From: Chromobacterium alticapitis
Lineage (GTDB): Bacteria > Pseudomonadota > Gammaproteobacteria > Burkholderiales > Chromobacteriaceae
Assembly: GCF_002924365.1 (NCBI RefSeq)
Contig: NZ_PQWB01000025.1
Location: 1-37,246, forward strand
DNA length: 37,246 bases
Direction: 5' to 3'
Shown: positions 7,385 through 16,077 of the stretch, in pieces
Numbering within the stretch: the first letter of the stretch is position 1
Layout of the letters: each line of letters begins with the position of its first letter
Notes under the pieces: generated by a model
Databases searched by the model: none
Told to the model about the DNA's origin: nothing
The model's input: the letters and a program-made list of their open reading frames with translations, nothing else
Made by a program: the position numbers and the translations under genes

Positions 7385-8488
7385 ATGAGCAAGCAGTCGT
7401 TGGCGCCGGAAATTGTAGATCCGATCGCGTTTCAGGATTTTCGCGATGCGGTGTCCGATTACGCTCCGCAGCTGGAGCAGCTGGTGTGCCAGCTGGGCGA
7501 CGGCAGCCGGGATACGGACAAGATCGCCCAGCTGTTCCGCGTCCTGCACAGCATCAAAGGGGATGCCAGCCTGTGCCAGGTCCATTTCATCGTGCCCTAC
7601 GTCCATGCGCTGGAAACGCTGCTGGATAGAATCCGGCAGGATGAATTGAGCTATCAGGATGCGGTGGGCGACGTGCTGCTGCTGGTATCGGACCAGCTGG
7701 TGATGTTGCTGGATCAGATGGCTGCTGGCGGGGAGGCGGATGACCACTTGTTGCGCTCCCTGTTGCCCGGATTGGACAAGCTGGCGGAGGCTAGCGCTGA
7801 GGAGCTGCCCCAGGCGTGCGCCAAATTGGTTGGCCGCATGATGGGGCCGATGGAGCCGGTTTCGAGCGTAGAGCCTGTCGTCAGCGGCCTGGGCGGGCAC
7901 TTGTTCGCCGATCTGCAATTTTTCCGCGGTCTGGCCATGCAGTTCGAGCAGCGGGTGCCGGAGTTCGCCGGCCGCACCGAGCGCAATCTGGCGTTGGCGA
8001 TGGAAATCAACCGTCTGGCGGAAAAGCCGCTCAGCATGGAGCAAGTGGCGGCTGCGGTGTATATGCACGATATCGGCATGCTGCTGCTGCCGGAGTCCTT
8101 GTGGCTGAAGGCGGGGCGATTGAGCCAGGACGACAGGCGGCAGCTGGCTGCGCATCCGGGCTGGGCCGGCGGCCTGCTGGCGCGCATGGCTGGCTGGGAG
8201 GAGGCGGCACGCATGGTGCTGCAGCACCATGAGGCGCAAGACGGCAGCGGTTACCCGGATGGTTTGAAGGGAGTGGAAATCTGCGATGGCGCCTGTTTGC
8301 TGGCGCTGGTGGATGCTTTCGAGTCGGTGACGCTCAAACACGCGCATCAAGGGCCGCGCCGCGCCATTTTGCGCGGCGTGGCGGAATTGAACGCTTCAGA
8401 GCGGCAATTCCACCCGGGCTGGCTGAAGCTGCTCAATCGCGTGGTGCGCAACCGGGTGGAGATTCGCAATATGACCGGAGGGCGTTGA
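7385..8488 (+). CDS. Hpt domain fused to an HD-GYP-type domain
   Basis: This predicted cytoplasmic signalling protein of 367 aa joins a phosphotransfer module to a cyclic-di-GMP phosphodiesterase-type domain. The N-terminal helical part (about 15-115) carries VLHSIKGDA with candidate phospho-acceptor H55, as in CheA-like Hpt domains. The C-terminal domain has the HD pair H228-D229 (YMHDIGML), H257 (AHPGW), H281-H282 and the GYP motif HHEAQDGSGYP, and D310 (LVDAFESVT). The usual first histidine is replaced: the matching position reads GRTERNLALAME, with Arg197. One metal ligand may therefore be lost, and activity is uncertain. The ATG at 7385 has GGAGA upstream; the frame extends to a TTG at 7343. 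There is no receiver or sensor domain, so partners must be elsewhere. Confidence 0.85.
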   Translation: MSKQSLAPEIVDPIAFQDFRDAVSDYAPQLEQLVCQLGDGSRDTDKIAQLFRVLHSIKGDASLCQVHFIVPYVHALETLLDRIRQDELSYQDAVGDVLLLVSDQLVMLLDQMAAGGEADDHLLRSLLPGLDKLAEASAEELPQACAKLVGRMMGPMEPVSSVEPVVSGLGGHLFADLQFFRGLAMQFEQRVPEFAGRTERNLALAMEINRLAEKPLSMEQVAAAVYMHDIGMLLLPESLWLKAGRLSQDDRRQLAAHPGWAGGLLARMAGWEEAARMVLQHHEAQDGSGYPDGLKGVEICDGACLLALVDAFESVTLKHAHQGPRRAILRGVAELNASERQFHPGWLKLLNRVVRNRVEIRNMTGGR

Positions 8489-8499
8489 GCGGGGCTTGC

Positions 8500-9345
8500 T
8501 CAGCGCGCGCCGTGCCGGGCGAACCAGTCCAGCATTTTGCGCCAGCCGTCTTGGGCGGCGCGCTCGTTGTAGCTGGGGCGGTAATCGGCGTTGAAGCCAT
8601 GTCCGGCATCCGGGTAAACGATGATTTCGCTCTCGCTGCCGGTCCGCTTCAGCTCCGCCCGCATTCTTTCCACGGAGGCGAGCGGGATGCTCTGGTCCTG
8701 CCCGCCGTACAGGCCTAGGACTGGCACGTCCAGTTGCTGAACGATGTCCAGCGGGTGGCGCAGCATCAGGTCCGAGGTGGGGCCTTCCAGTTTGCCGTAC
8801 CAGGCCGCCGCGGCCTTGAGCTGGTGATTGTGAGAGGCATATAGCCAAGCCTGGCGGCCGCCCCAGCAGAAGCCGACCGCAGCCGCGCGCGTCTGGTCTG
8901 CGCCTTGCGCGCCGGCCCAGCGCCAGGCGGCGTCCAGATCGTCCTGTATTTCGCGGTCTGAAACCTTGGAGACCACTTCGCGCAGCAGGGTGTCGATATC
9001 GGCGGGCAGAGCCGGATCGCCGTGGCGGAAGTACAGTTCGGGCGCTACTGCGAAGTAGCCCTGTTTGGCCAGGCGTCGGCATACATCCTTAATGTGTTCA
9101 TGCACGCCGAAGATTTCCTGGATCACGATGACCAGCGGCGGGTGGCTCTTGGCGTTTGCCGGTTTGGCGAAATAACCCGGCATGATGCCGTTTGCTGTGT
9201 CGATGTCAGGGATGCCGGTTTCCAACGCCTGGCTGTCAGTGTGGATGACGCTGGCGGCTACCGGTTGCACGGCTAGGGCGAAGCCCAGGCAGCCCGCAGC
9301 GGCGAGGAGGTGGCGCCGGTTCATGGAGGTATGGTCTTGTGTCAT
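8500..9345 (-). CDS. Exported dienelactone hydrolase family protein
   Basis: This alpha/beta hydrolase of the dienelactone hydrolase family is 281 aa from the chosen start. The catalytic triad is visible: nucleophile C160 in GFCWGG, D217 in YGGQDQSIP and H249 in DAGHGF; E77 in IQEIFG is the conserved partner of the cysteine. The N-terminus holds NRRHLLAAAGCLGFALA, a twin-arginine-like signal (R10-R11), so it is probably exported folded to the periplasm. The ATG at 9345 has GGAG 7 nt upstream; a longer frame to 9396 lacks support. It sits between two HD-GYP genes in the opposite direction, with no obvious pathway neighbours. The substrate is unknown. Confidence 0.88.
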   Translation of the reverse strand: MTQDHTSMNRRHLLAAAGCLGFALAVQPVAASVIHTDSQALETGIPDIDTANGIMPGYFAKPANAKSHPPLVIVIQEIFGVHEHIKDVCRRLAKQGYFAVAPELYFRHGDPALPADIDTLLREVVSKVSDREIQDDLDAAWRWAGAQGADQTRAAAVGFCWGGRQAWLYASHNHQLKAAAAWYGKLEGPTSDLMLRHPLDIVQQLDVPVLGLYGGQDQSIPLASVERMRAELKRTGSESEIIVYPDAGHGFNADYRPSYNERAAQDGWRKMLDWFARHGAR

Positions 9346-9581
9346 GTCGAGGCTCCTGCATGGCGGCGGCTTGCATGTGATGGGGAAAAATTGCATAAAA
9401 TGCTATTGTGAGCATTAAGATCTGCTAACAAAAACTCGACGGCCGATCTCGATGACTGTTCCGCGCGTCTGGTACAGTCTGCCTCAAATGCGACCCGCCA
9501 TGTGCCGCCCTTTGGGCGAACTGCCTGGCGGGACAGGACTGACAGGCCGGCAGCGCACGGCACAAGCTAAGTAAATGAAAT

Positions 9582-10742
9582 ATGACGGATTCGTCGCCAA
9601 AGGTAAAATTGCCGCGTAATTTTGTGCGGTTTGGCCAGCAGGTCCCGGTGGATATCTATGCCAAGAACGGCGTGTTGCTGCTGAGGAGGGGGCACTACGT
9701 TCTGACTGAGGAGCAACGCGATAGGTTGGCGCAGCTGGGGCATGGCGACAGCGACGAAGTTGAGGCCAGACTGGAGCGGGAAAGGCTGGAGCGCGCCGCG
9801 CAGCGGGAGCGCGAGGCGCAGCAAATGCGCAACAGCGCCAATCCTTTGCAAGAAATGGCGTTTCTGCAGAAACGTGCCCAGGGGGTGCTGCAGCATGGTT
9901 TGGCGGTGCGGGATTTGTCGGCCAGCCTGCTCGATATGGCGGATAGCCTGCTTGCCTTGAGCCAGCGCCACGCGGATGGCTTGCTGGCCAGCGTGTTCCT
10001 GTTGCCGTATCAGGATATCGGCAGCGCGCAAAGCGTCCACGTTGCCGCCATTCTCGCAGTGCTGGGCCGGCGGATCGGCGGAAGCGAGACTGAGCTGCGG
10101 CCGTTGATCGGCGCGGCCTTGAGCATGAATTTGGCCATCACTGGCCTGTTGAACCAGTTGGCCGCGCAAAGCGAAGCCATGGATCAGGCGCAGCAGGAGG
10201 CCATGTTCGCCCATCCTGTGCTGGCGTCGGCCCTGTTGCGCGAGGCCGGAGTGGACGACGAACGCTGGCACCGGCTAGTGCTGCAGCAGCATGAACGGCA
10301 GGACGGCGCGGGCTATCCGCTGGGCCTGGCGGGGGACGAAATCGATCCCGACGCGCTTTTGCTGCAGATGGTGGATCTGGTGTGCGGCTGCGTGCATCAG
10401 CCGCAGCCGCAATTGCCGGCGTTGGTGCTGGGCAGCCTGTTCCGCGGCGAGCTGGGGCAGTTTCCGCCGCAGCACGTCTCGCTGCTGGTGAAGGAGTTGG
10501 GGATTTATCCGCCGGGCAGCTTCGTGCGCCTGGCCAGCAATGAGGTGGCGGTGGTGACGCACCGCGGCGACAAGGCCAATACGCCGCGGGTGGCCGCCCT
10601 GCGCAAGCTGGACGGCCCACCCTATGTGGACCCGCTGCTGCGCGATACGCGCCAGCCCGCCTACCAGGTGCTGGAGCCGGTTGCCGCTGCGGCCGCCGCG
10701 ATCAAACCAACCTATCTATACCGCTTGTGGTACAAGCCCTGA
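9582..10742 (+). CDS. Degenerate HD-GYP domain protein
   Basis: This 386-aa protein has an N-terminal beta-rich region (about 10-52, ending LLLRRGHYVLTEEQ) like those preceding many HD-GYP domains, then a charged coiled segment (58-85), then an HD-GYP fold. The fold is recognisable from QQHERQDGAGYP (236-246), AHPVLASALL (H211) and QMVDLVCG (D265). Metal ligands are badly eroded: the first His position is Q150, the HD pair is replaced by M182-N183, and the first His of the HHE motif is Q236. It is unlikely to hydrolyse cyclic-di-GMP but could still bind it or a partner. The start at 9582 has a weak ribosome site. It converges on the lipoprotein gene, with 6 nt between the stops. Confidence 0.82.
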   Translation: MTDSSPKVKLPRNFVRFGQQVPVDIYAKNGVLLLRRGHYVLTEEQRDRLAQLGHGDSDEVEARLERERLERAAQREREAQQMRNSANPLQEMAFLQKRAQGVLQHGLAVRDLSASLLDMADSLLALSQRHADGLLASVFLLPYQDIGSAQSVHVAAILAVLGRRIGGSETELRPLIGAALSMNLAITGLLNQLAAQSEAMDQAQQEAMFAHPVLASALLREAGVDDERWHRLVLQQHERQDGAGYPLGLAGDEIDPDALLLQMVDLVCGCVHQPQPQLPALVLGSLFRGELGQFPPQHVSLLVKELGIYPPGSFVRLASNEVAVVTHRGDKANTPRVAALRKLDGPPYVDPLLRDTRQPAYQVLEPVAAAAAAIKPTYLYRLWYKP

Positions 10743-10748
10743 CGGGGC

Positions 10749-11324
10749 TCAAGGGCGGGCCGCCGCGGGCTGCGCCAGCGGCTGGACCCTGACCTGATCC
10801 AGCTGGTTTATTTTCCAGACCCGCCGCATATGGCCGAAGTCGCGCCGGCGTTCGTCGCGCAACTGGATCTCGGGCAGGAAGGACAGGTCCAGCCACACTT
10901 CGCCCAGATAAACCGTTTCGTTTGGTTTTAGCTGAAACGGCGCGTTCAGCTTGAACTGCTTCATTTTCAGTTCCGACCCGAAGGCGCTGTCCTCCACCCA
11001 GTGAGCCCAGGCGCCGGATAGGCGGTAGTCTCCAGGCGGCAGGGAAATCAGCAGGAGCTTGCCTTCTTCCGGCGACATGCCTTCTTCTCCGAACACCGTA
11101 TCCGTGAGCAAGCTGGCGCTCTCCTGCGCCGCCACGCGGTCCTGCGCGTCGCTGATGCTCAGGCCTATGGTGGCGCGGTCAGGATCAAAGGCTTTGCCGA
11201 CCAGCGAGACGATGACGTAGGCCTGGCCCGGCGGCGGGGTCAGCGAGCCATGCAGCCGGCTGGCCATGCTGGCGCAGCCGGAGAGCAGGGCGGCGGCAAG
11301 CCACAACAGGGCGGTGCGGAGCAT
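10749..11324 (-). CDS. Lipoprotein of unknown function
   Basis: I do not recognise this 191-aa protein. It has a short signal peptide ending in the lipobox LLSGC, with lipidated C17. The mature part is rich in predicted beta strand, with a PPGDYRLSG turn (about 96-104) typical of carboxypeptidase-like or transthyretin-like sandwiches. The C-terminus is charged (RDERRRDFGHMRR). It starts 19 nt after the stop of the thioesterase gene and is probably the last gene of the darP-mog-yheT-thioesterase transcript. No catalytic motif is apparent. Confidence 0.75.
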   Translation of the reverse strand: MLRTALLWLAAALLSGCASMASRLHGSLTPPPGQAYVIVSLVGKAFDPDRATIGLSISDAQDRVAAQESASLLTDTVFGEEGMSPEEGKLLLISLPPGDYRLSGAWAHWVEDSAFGSELKMKQFKLNAPFQLKPNETVYLGEVWLDLSFLPEIQLRDERRRDFGHMRRVWKINQLDQVRVQPLAQPAAARP

Positions 11325-11343
11325 GGCGTGTCCTTTCTATGGC

Positions 11344-11856
11344 CTAGCCAAGCTGGGCGTCGAAGATCATGCAGGTGGTGGTGGCGTGGGCGTATAGCTT
11401 ACCTGCTGCGTCCAGCAACTGGCCTTCCGCCGTCGCCATGCGGCCGCCGGCGTGAATGACCTTGCCTCGGCATAATAGCTTGCCGTGACGAGGCAGCACG
11501 GTTCGGACGAAATTCACTTTCAGCTCCAGCGTAGTGTAGGCCTTGCCGCGGGGCAGCAAGGAGTGAACGCTGCAGCCCATGGCGGAGTCCAGCAGGGTGC
11601 TGATGATGCCGCCGTGCACGCTGCCGATCGGATTGAAATGCGATTCATGAGGCAGAAAGGAGAACTCGACCTCGCCTTCCGTCGCGCGTTCGAAGTCGAA
11701 ACGCAGCAATTTCGCCACGGGAGGCTGCGGCAAGCGGCCTTCCGTCATTTCGCGCAGATATTCCAGGCCGGAGAGTTCGCGCGCTGCGCGGGCGCCTATC
11801 GTTGGGTCGTCCCAGTGTATGGAGAGGCTGCGTTCTGCAAGGTCCTGGTTTGACAT
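11344..11856 (-). CDS. PaaI-type hotdog acyl-CoA thioesterase
   Basis: This hotdog-fold thioesterase of 170 aa probably hydrolyses acyl- or aryl-CoA esters in the cytoplasm. The family signature is HFNPIGSVHGGIISTLLDSAMG: the HGG loop (81-83) and D90 on the central helix form the catalytic region. The strand pairs TTLELKVNFVRTVL and CRGKVIHAGGRMATAEGQL follow the usual order. The ATG at 11856 has GGAG 7 nt upstream and is preferred to the frame's earlier ATG at 11895. It lies 76 nt after yheT and 19 nt before the lipoprotein gene in the same direction. The acyl substrate cannot be predicted. Confidence 0.87.
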   Translation of the reverse strand: MSNQDLAERSLSIHWDDPTIGARAARELSGLEYLREMTEGRLPQPPVAKLLRFDFERATEGEVEFSFLPHESHFNPIGSVHGGIISTLLDSAMGCSVHSLLPRGKAYTTLELKVNFVRTVLPRHGKLLCRGKVIHAGGRMATAEGQLLDAAGKLYAHATTTCMIFDAQLG

Positions 11857-11932
11857 GGATGGCTCCGGTCGGATGGCGGAGCTTGAACTTGCCATGATTG
11901 AGACGGGATCGTCAATGCTTATGACATTTTCG

Positions 11933-12883
11933 TCAGCGATTCAGGTGCGGCTCCACGAACGCCAGCAGCCGCTCCGGCAACCAGTCTATGCGGCCGGGGA
12001 AGGGGCCGGTGGCGAAGCCGACGTGGCCGCCGTCATCCGGAAAGTCCAGCGTCACGCTGGGCGATACCTGCGAGGCTTGCGGCAGCGCGCTCGCCGGCAG
12101 GAACGGGTCGTTGCGCGCGTTCAGCACCAGCGTCGGTCGGGCGATGCGGACCAGCTTGGGTTTGCTGCTGGCCAGCGTCCAGTAGTTGAGCGCGGTGCCG
12201 AAGCCGTGGATGGGCGCGGTGACCAGGTCGTCGAACTCGATGAAGGTACGGGCGCGGCGCAACTTGCCGCCATCGAACAGGCCGGGGTGGCGCTGCAAGG
12301 ACGCCATGGCCTTGGGCTTCAAGGTGTCCATGAACATGCGGGTATACAAGAGTTTGCCCAGGCCCCGGTCCAGCCGGGTGCTGGCAGCCACCAGGTCCAG
12401 CGGGGCGGACACCGCGGCGGCGGCCTGCGGCAGGGCGGCGTCGCCTTCTTCCGCCAGGTAATTCAGCAGCATGCTGCCGCCCAAAGACACGCCGATGGCA
12501 GCCATGGCGGCGAAGCGGAGCGACAGCCTTTGCAGAATCCAGCGCACCTCGGCTGCGTCGCCGGCGTGATAGGCGCGCGGCAGAGGATTGTCCACGCCGC
12601 CGCAGCCGCGGAAATGCGACACCACGCCATGCCAGCCGCGCGCGGCCACAGCTTGCATCAGCGCTTTGGCGTAGTGGCTGTCGCTGCTGCCTTCCAGTCC
12701 GTGGAACAGCACCACCAGCGGCGCGCCGGCCTGGCCGTCGACGAAGTCCAGCGCGATGCTGGCGCCGTCCGGCGTGTCCCACAGCTCGCGGCGGTACGGT
12801 GGTGGATCTATCCTGACCGCTAGCGCCGGCCAGATGGTCTGGGCGTGGCCGCCTCGCAGCCAGCGCGGCGCGTGATAGCTCAT
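11933..12883 (-). CDS. YheT family alpha/beta hydrolase
   Basis: This 316-aa protein belongs to the YheT/ABHD1-3 group of alpha/beta hydrolases. The opening WLRGGHAQTIWPAL is the group's hallmark. The triad is S133 in GVSLGG, D259 in NARNDPFLP and H287 in DGGHVGF; the oxyanion region is LFHGLEG (59-65). Members are thought to be esterases or lipases, but the bacterial substrate is not established. Its ATG overlaps the mog stop by four bases (ATGA), so translation is coupled. No signal peptide is seen. Confidence 0.9.
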   Translation of the reverse strand: MSYHAPRWLRGGHAQTIWPALAVRIDPPPYRRELWDTPDGASIALDFVDGQAGAPLVVLFHGLEGSSDSHYAKALMQAVAARGWHGVVSHFRGCGGVDNPLPRAYHAGDAAEVRWILQRLSLRFAAMAAIGVSLGGSMLLNYLAEEGDAALPQAAAAVSAPLDLVAASTRLDRGLGKLLYTRMFMDTLKPKAMASLQRHPGLFDGGKLRRARTFIEFDDLVTAPIHGFGTALNYWTLASSKPKLVRIARPTLVLNARNDPFLPASALPQASQVSPSVTLDFPDDGGHVGFATGPFPGRIDWLPERLLAFVEPHLNR

Positions 12884-13458
12884 TGCGCCGGCTTGATGGC
12901 GGATTTGGGGCGGAAAGCCTTGATCACAGCCTCGTGGGTTTCGATATAGGGCGCGCCTATCAGGTCCAGGCAGTAGGGCACCGCGGCGAAGATGCCCGGC
13001 ACTTCCACCTTGCCGTCCGCGCCGCGCAGGCCTTCCAGCGTTTCCTGGATGGCCTTGGGCTGGCCGGGCAGGTTCAGGATCAGGCTCTGCTTGCGGATCA
13101 CGCCCGTCTGGCGCGACAAGAGGGCGGTGGGCACGAAGCGCAGGCTGATCTGGCGCATCTGCTCGCCGAAGCCGGGCATCACGCGGTCCGCCACCGCCAG
13201 CGTGGCGTCTGGCGTCACGTCGCGCGGGGCCGGGCCGGTGCCGCCGGTGGTCAGCACCAGATGGCAGCCATCCTCATCGACCAAGGCCTTCAGCGCGGCC
13301 TCTATGCCCGGCTGCTCGTCCGGGATCAGGCGGGCGACGGTCTCGAACGGGGTGGCCAGCGCGCGTGCCAACCAGTCTTGCAGCGCGGGCAGACCCTTGT
13401 CTTCATACACGCCCTGGCTCGCGCGGTCGGAGATGGATACCAGGCCTATCTTCAGCAT
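12880..13458 (-). CDS. mog: Molybdopterin adenylyltransferase
   Basis: MogA activates molybdopterin by adenylation before molybdate insertion, a late step of molybdenum cofactor synthesis. The 192-aa protein has the MoCF fold: KIGLVSISDRAS at the start, TTGGTGPAPRDVTPDAT (70-86) as the nucleotide/pterin-binding loop, and LILNLPGQPKAIQETL further on. Length and order fit MogA rather than MoaB. Its start shares one base with the darP stop (TAATG), and its stop overlaps the yheT start, so it is the middle gene of a tightly coupled trio. No other molybdenum genes are nearby. Confidence 0.93.
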   Translation of the reverse strand: MLKIGLVSISDRASQGVYEDKGLPALQDWLARALATPFETVARLIPDEQPGIEAALKALVDEDGCHLVLTTGGTGPAPRDVTPDATLAVADRVMPGFGEQMRQISLRFVPTALLSRQTGVIRKQSLILNLPGQPKAIQETLEGLRGADGKVEVPGIFAAVPYCLDLIGAPYIETHEAVIKAFRPKSAIKPAQ

Positions 13459-14003
13459 TACGCTTCGTCCTCTTCCTCGTCTTTATTCCAGATGCGCGGT
13501 TTGCCCGGCTCCGGAATCTGTTCCTTGATCAGCTGGTACAGCTGGCGGAAGGCCTTGGGCGGCTTGTTGTCTAGCTTTTCCTTGCGCGACTGGCGAACGA
13601 GGGAGTGCAGCTGCTTGGGATCGGCCTCGGGGAAGCTTTGCAGGAACAGCGGCTGGTTGGCGTCGTCGGCCATCAGTTTGTCGCGCCAGCGCTCCAACAG
13701 CTTCTGCCAGGCGATGTGCTCGGACGATTCGCCCTTGAGTATCTGCAGATATTGCTGGATGGGCTCGGGATCGACATTGCGCATCAGCTTGCCGATGTAT
13801 TGCAGTTGGCGGCGGATGGCGCCGTGCGCGGTCAGGCGCTTGTATTCCAGCAGCGCGGAGAGCAAATCCTCCGGCAGCGCCATTTTCTTCAGCGTATCCT
13901 TGGACAGCTCGACCAGTTCGCTACCCAGATCCTGCAGCGCGTCCATGTCGCGCTTGCGCTGGGACTTGCTGACGAAGTCGTCGTCGTTCTGGTGGTCGGT
14001 CAT
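13458..14003 (-). CDS. darP: Ribosome-associated protein DarP/YjgA (DUF615)
   Basis: DarP (YjgA) associates with the large ribosomal subunit precursor and aids its late assembly. The 181-aa protein is highly charged and helical. It begins with an acidic segment and SKSQRKRDMDALQDLG, continues with LTAHGAIRRQLQYIGKLMR, and later WRDKLMADD and FPEADPKQLHSLVRQSRKE, all family features. An acidic tail ends the protein. It is the first gene of the leftward transcript (darP-mog-yheT). It is divergent from pmbA across 83 bp, an arrangement common in proteobacteria. Confidence 0.93.
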   Translation of the reverse strand: MTDHQNDDDFVSKSQRKRDMDALQDLGSELVELSKDTLKKMALPEDLLSALLEYKRLTAHGAIRRQLQYIGKLMRNVDPEPIQQYLQILKGESSEHIAWQKLLERWRDKLMADDANQPLFLQSFPEADPKQLHSLVRQSRKEKLDNKPPKAFRQLYQLIKEQIPEPGKPRIWNKDEEEDEA

Positions 14004-14086
14004 TGTTGCTAGGTCTCACTCGGTTTTCAAGGCTGGTATGATACCGGAAAAGGCCGTCGGCCGTTTCCACTGTTCCGAAAGATACT

Positions 14087-15430
14087 ATGGCAGATAAGAC
14101 ATTCAGTTTCAGTTCCGAAACCTTGAGCGGCATCGCGGACCGCGTGCTCGAACTGGCCCGCCAGCATGGCGCCAGCGCCGCCGAGGCCGACGTTTCCGAA
14201 GGTGTCGGCCAGACCGTCAGCGTGCGCCTGTCCGAGGTGGAAACCATAGAATACAACCAGGACAAGGGCGTCAGCGTCACAGTCTATCTGGGCCAGAAAA
14301 AGGGCCACGCCAGCACGTCCGACTTCTCCGACCAGGCGCTGGCCGATACCGTGCGCGCCGCGCTGGACATCGCGCGCTACACGGCGGAAGACGATTGCGC
14401 CGGCCTGGCCGATGCGCAGCTGCTGGCGGACGAGTTGCCGGAACTGGACTTGTTCCATCCCTGGCGGCTGCCGGTGGAGCAGGCCATCGAGCTGGCGCGC
14501 CGTTGCGAGGACAGCGCGCGCGCGGTGGATGCGCGCATCCGCAATTCCGAAGGCGCCAGCGTGTCGGTGCAGGCCAGCCAGTTCGTTTACGCCAACAGCC
14601 ACGGCTTCAACGGCGGCTTCGCCAGCAGCCGCCACAGCCTGTCCGCCGCCGTGGTGGCGGAAGAGGGCGGCGCGATGCAGCGCGACTACTGGTACTCGGC
14701 CGCGCGCCATCGCGATGATCTGGCGCCGGTGGAGGAGATAGGCCGCATCGCCGGCGAGCGCGCCGTGCGCCGGCTGGGCGCTCGCCGCGTCAAGACCGGC
14801 CAGTATCCGGTGTTGTTCGAGGCGCCGGTGGCCATGTCGCTGCTGGGCCATCTGACCGCGGCGATCAGCGGCGGCAATCTATACCGCAAGTCCTCCTTCC
14901 TGCTGGACTCGCTGGGCAAGCCGGTGATGGCGTCCAAGGTGACGATAGACGAAGATCCCTTCCTGCTGCGCGGTCTGGCCAGCAGCGCCTTCGACAACGA
15001 GGGCGTGGCGACGCGCGCGCGCAGGCTGGTGGATGGCGGCGTGCTGCAGGGCTATCTGCTGTCCAGCTATTCGGCGCGCAAGCTAGGCATGCAGACCACC
15101 GGCAACGCTGGCGGCGCGCATAATCTGGTGGTCCACTCCACTGGCGAGAGCTTCGCCGAGCTGCTGGCGCAAATGGGCAGCGGCCTCCTGGTGACCGAGC
15201 TGCTGGGCCAGGGCGTCAATACGGTGACCGGCGATTATTCGCGCGGCGCGGCCGGTTTCTGGGTGGAGAACGGCGTGATCGCCTATCCGGTGGAGGAAAT
15301 CACCATCGCCGGCAATCTGCGAGATATCTTCCTCAATATCGAAGCGGTGGGCAGCGACACGCTGGACCGCGGCGGCCGCCGCATCGGTTCGGTGCTGGTG
15401 GGCGGCATGATGGTGGCTGGCGCGGAGTGA
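14087..15430 (+). CDS. pmbA: Metalloprotease-related protein PmbA/TldE
   Basis: PmbA (TldE) partners TldD in a cytoplasmic protease complex that trims small peptides such as microcin precursors and acts on unfolded peptides. The 447-aa protein has family length. Recognisable segments are SEVETIEYNQDKGVSVTVYLGQ near the N-terminus, ISGGNLYRKSSFLLDSLGK in the middle, GVATRARRLVDGGVLQGYLLSSY, and the C-terminal GAAGFWVENGVIAYPVEEIT. As in other TldE subunits no HExxH metal motif is present; the metal site is on TldD, which is not in this window. It is divergent from darP, and its stop overlaps the alkB GTG start (GTGA). Confidence 0.94.
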   Translation: MADKTFSFSSETLSGIADRVLELARQHGASAAEADVSEGVGQTVSVRLSEVETIEYNQDKGVSVTVYLGQKKGHASTSDFSDQALADTVRAALDIARYTAEDDCAGLADAQLLADELPELDLFHPWRLPVEQAIELARRCEDSARAVDARIRNSEGASVSVQASQFVYANSHGFNGGFASSRHSLSAAVVAEEGGAMQRDYWYSAARHRDDLAPVEEIGRIAGERAVRRLGARRVKTGQYPVLFEAPVAMSLLGHLTAAISGGNLYRKSSFLLDSLGKPVMASKVTIDEDPFLLRGLASSAFDNEGVATRARRLVDGGVLQGYLLSSYSARKLGMQTTGNAGGAHNLVVHSTGESFAELLAQMGSGLLVTELLGQGVNTVTGDYSRGAAGFWVENGVIAYPVEEITIAGNLRDIFLNIEAVGSDTLDRGGRRIGSVLVGGMMVAGAE

Positions 15431-16074
15431 GCGGCAGCCTGTTCGCGCCTGACGATGGCCCGTGGATCGAGCGGCTGTCGGTTGGCGCGGCGCTGTTGCA
15501 CGGCTGGGCCTGCGCGGACGACGTCCGCCTGCTTGAGGCGGTGGACGCCGTGGCGGCGCAGGCGCCGCTGCGCGCCATGGCGACGCCGAGAGGACAGTCC
15601 ATGTCGGTGGGCACGACCAGCTGCGGCGACTGGGGCTGGGTGTCGGACCGCCATGGCTATCGTTATTCCGCGGTCGATCCCGAAACCGGCCATCCCTGGC
15701 CGGTCATGCCGGATCCGCTGCGCGCGCTGGCGCAAGGCGCGGCGGCGGCGGCGGGCTTCGCCGGCTTCGATCCGGACGCCTGCCTAATCAATTGCTATCT
15801 GCCCGGCGCGCGCATGGGCTTGCACCAGGACAAGGACGAGCGCGACTTCTCCGCGCCCATCGTCTCGGTGTCGCTGGGCCTGCTGGCGGAATTTTTGCTG
15901 GGCGGACTGCGCCGCGCCGACAAGAGCGCTCGCATCGCGCTGCTGCATGGCGACGTGCTGGTGTGGGGCGGGCCGGATCGCTTGCGCTACCACGGCGTGC
16001 GTCCGGTGCAGGCCGGCAGCCATCCCTTGCTCGGCGCGCGCCGCATCAATCTCACTTTCCGCAAGGCTCGCTGA
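15427..16074 (+). CDS. alkB: Alpha-ketoglutarate-dependent dioxygenase AlkB
   Basis: AlkB removes methyl groups from 1-methyladenine and 3-methylcytosine in DNA by oxidative demethylation with Fe(II) and 2-oxoglutarate. The 215-aa protein has the iron ligands H133 and D135 (GLHQDKDE) and H189 (RYHGV). The 2-oxoglutarate and catalytic arginines are in RINLTFR (R206, N208, T210, R212: RxNxTxR). CYLPGARMG precedes the iron site as in the family. The start is a GTG at 15427 that overlaps the pmbA stop by four bases. It is followed after 3 nt by an AlkA-type glycosylase, so alkylation repair genes are co-transcribed. No methylation-responsive Ada gene is seen here. Confidence 0.94.
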   Translation: MSGSLFAPDDGPWIERLSVGAALLHGWACADDVRLLEAVDAVAAQAPLRAMATPRGQSMSVGTTSCGDWGWVSDRHGYRYSAVDPETGHPWPVMPDPLRALAQGAAAAAGFAGFDPDACLINCYLPGARMGLHQDKDERDFSAPIVSVSLGLLAEFLLGGLRRADKSARIALLHGDVLVWGGPDRLRYHGVRPVQAGSHPLLGARRINLTFRKAR

Positions 16075-16077
16075 ATC

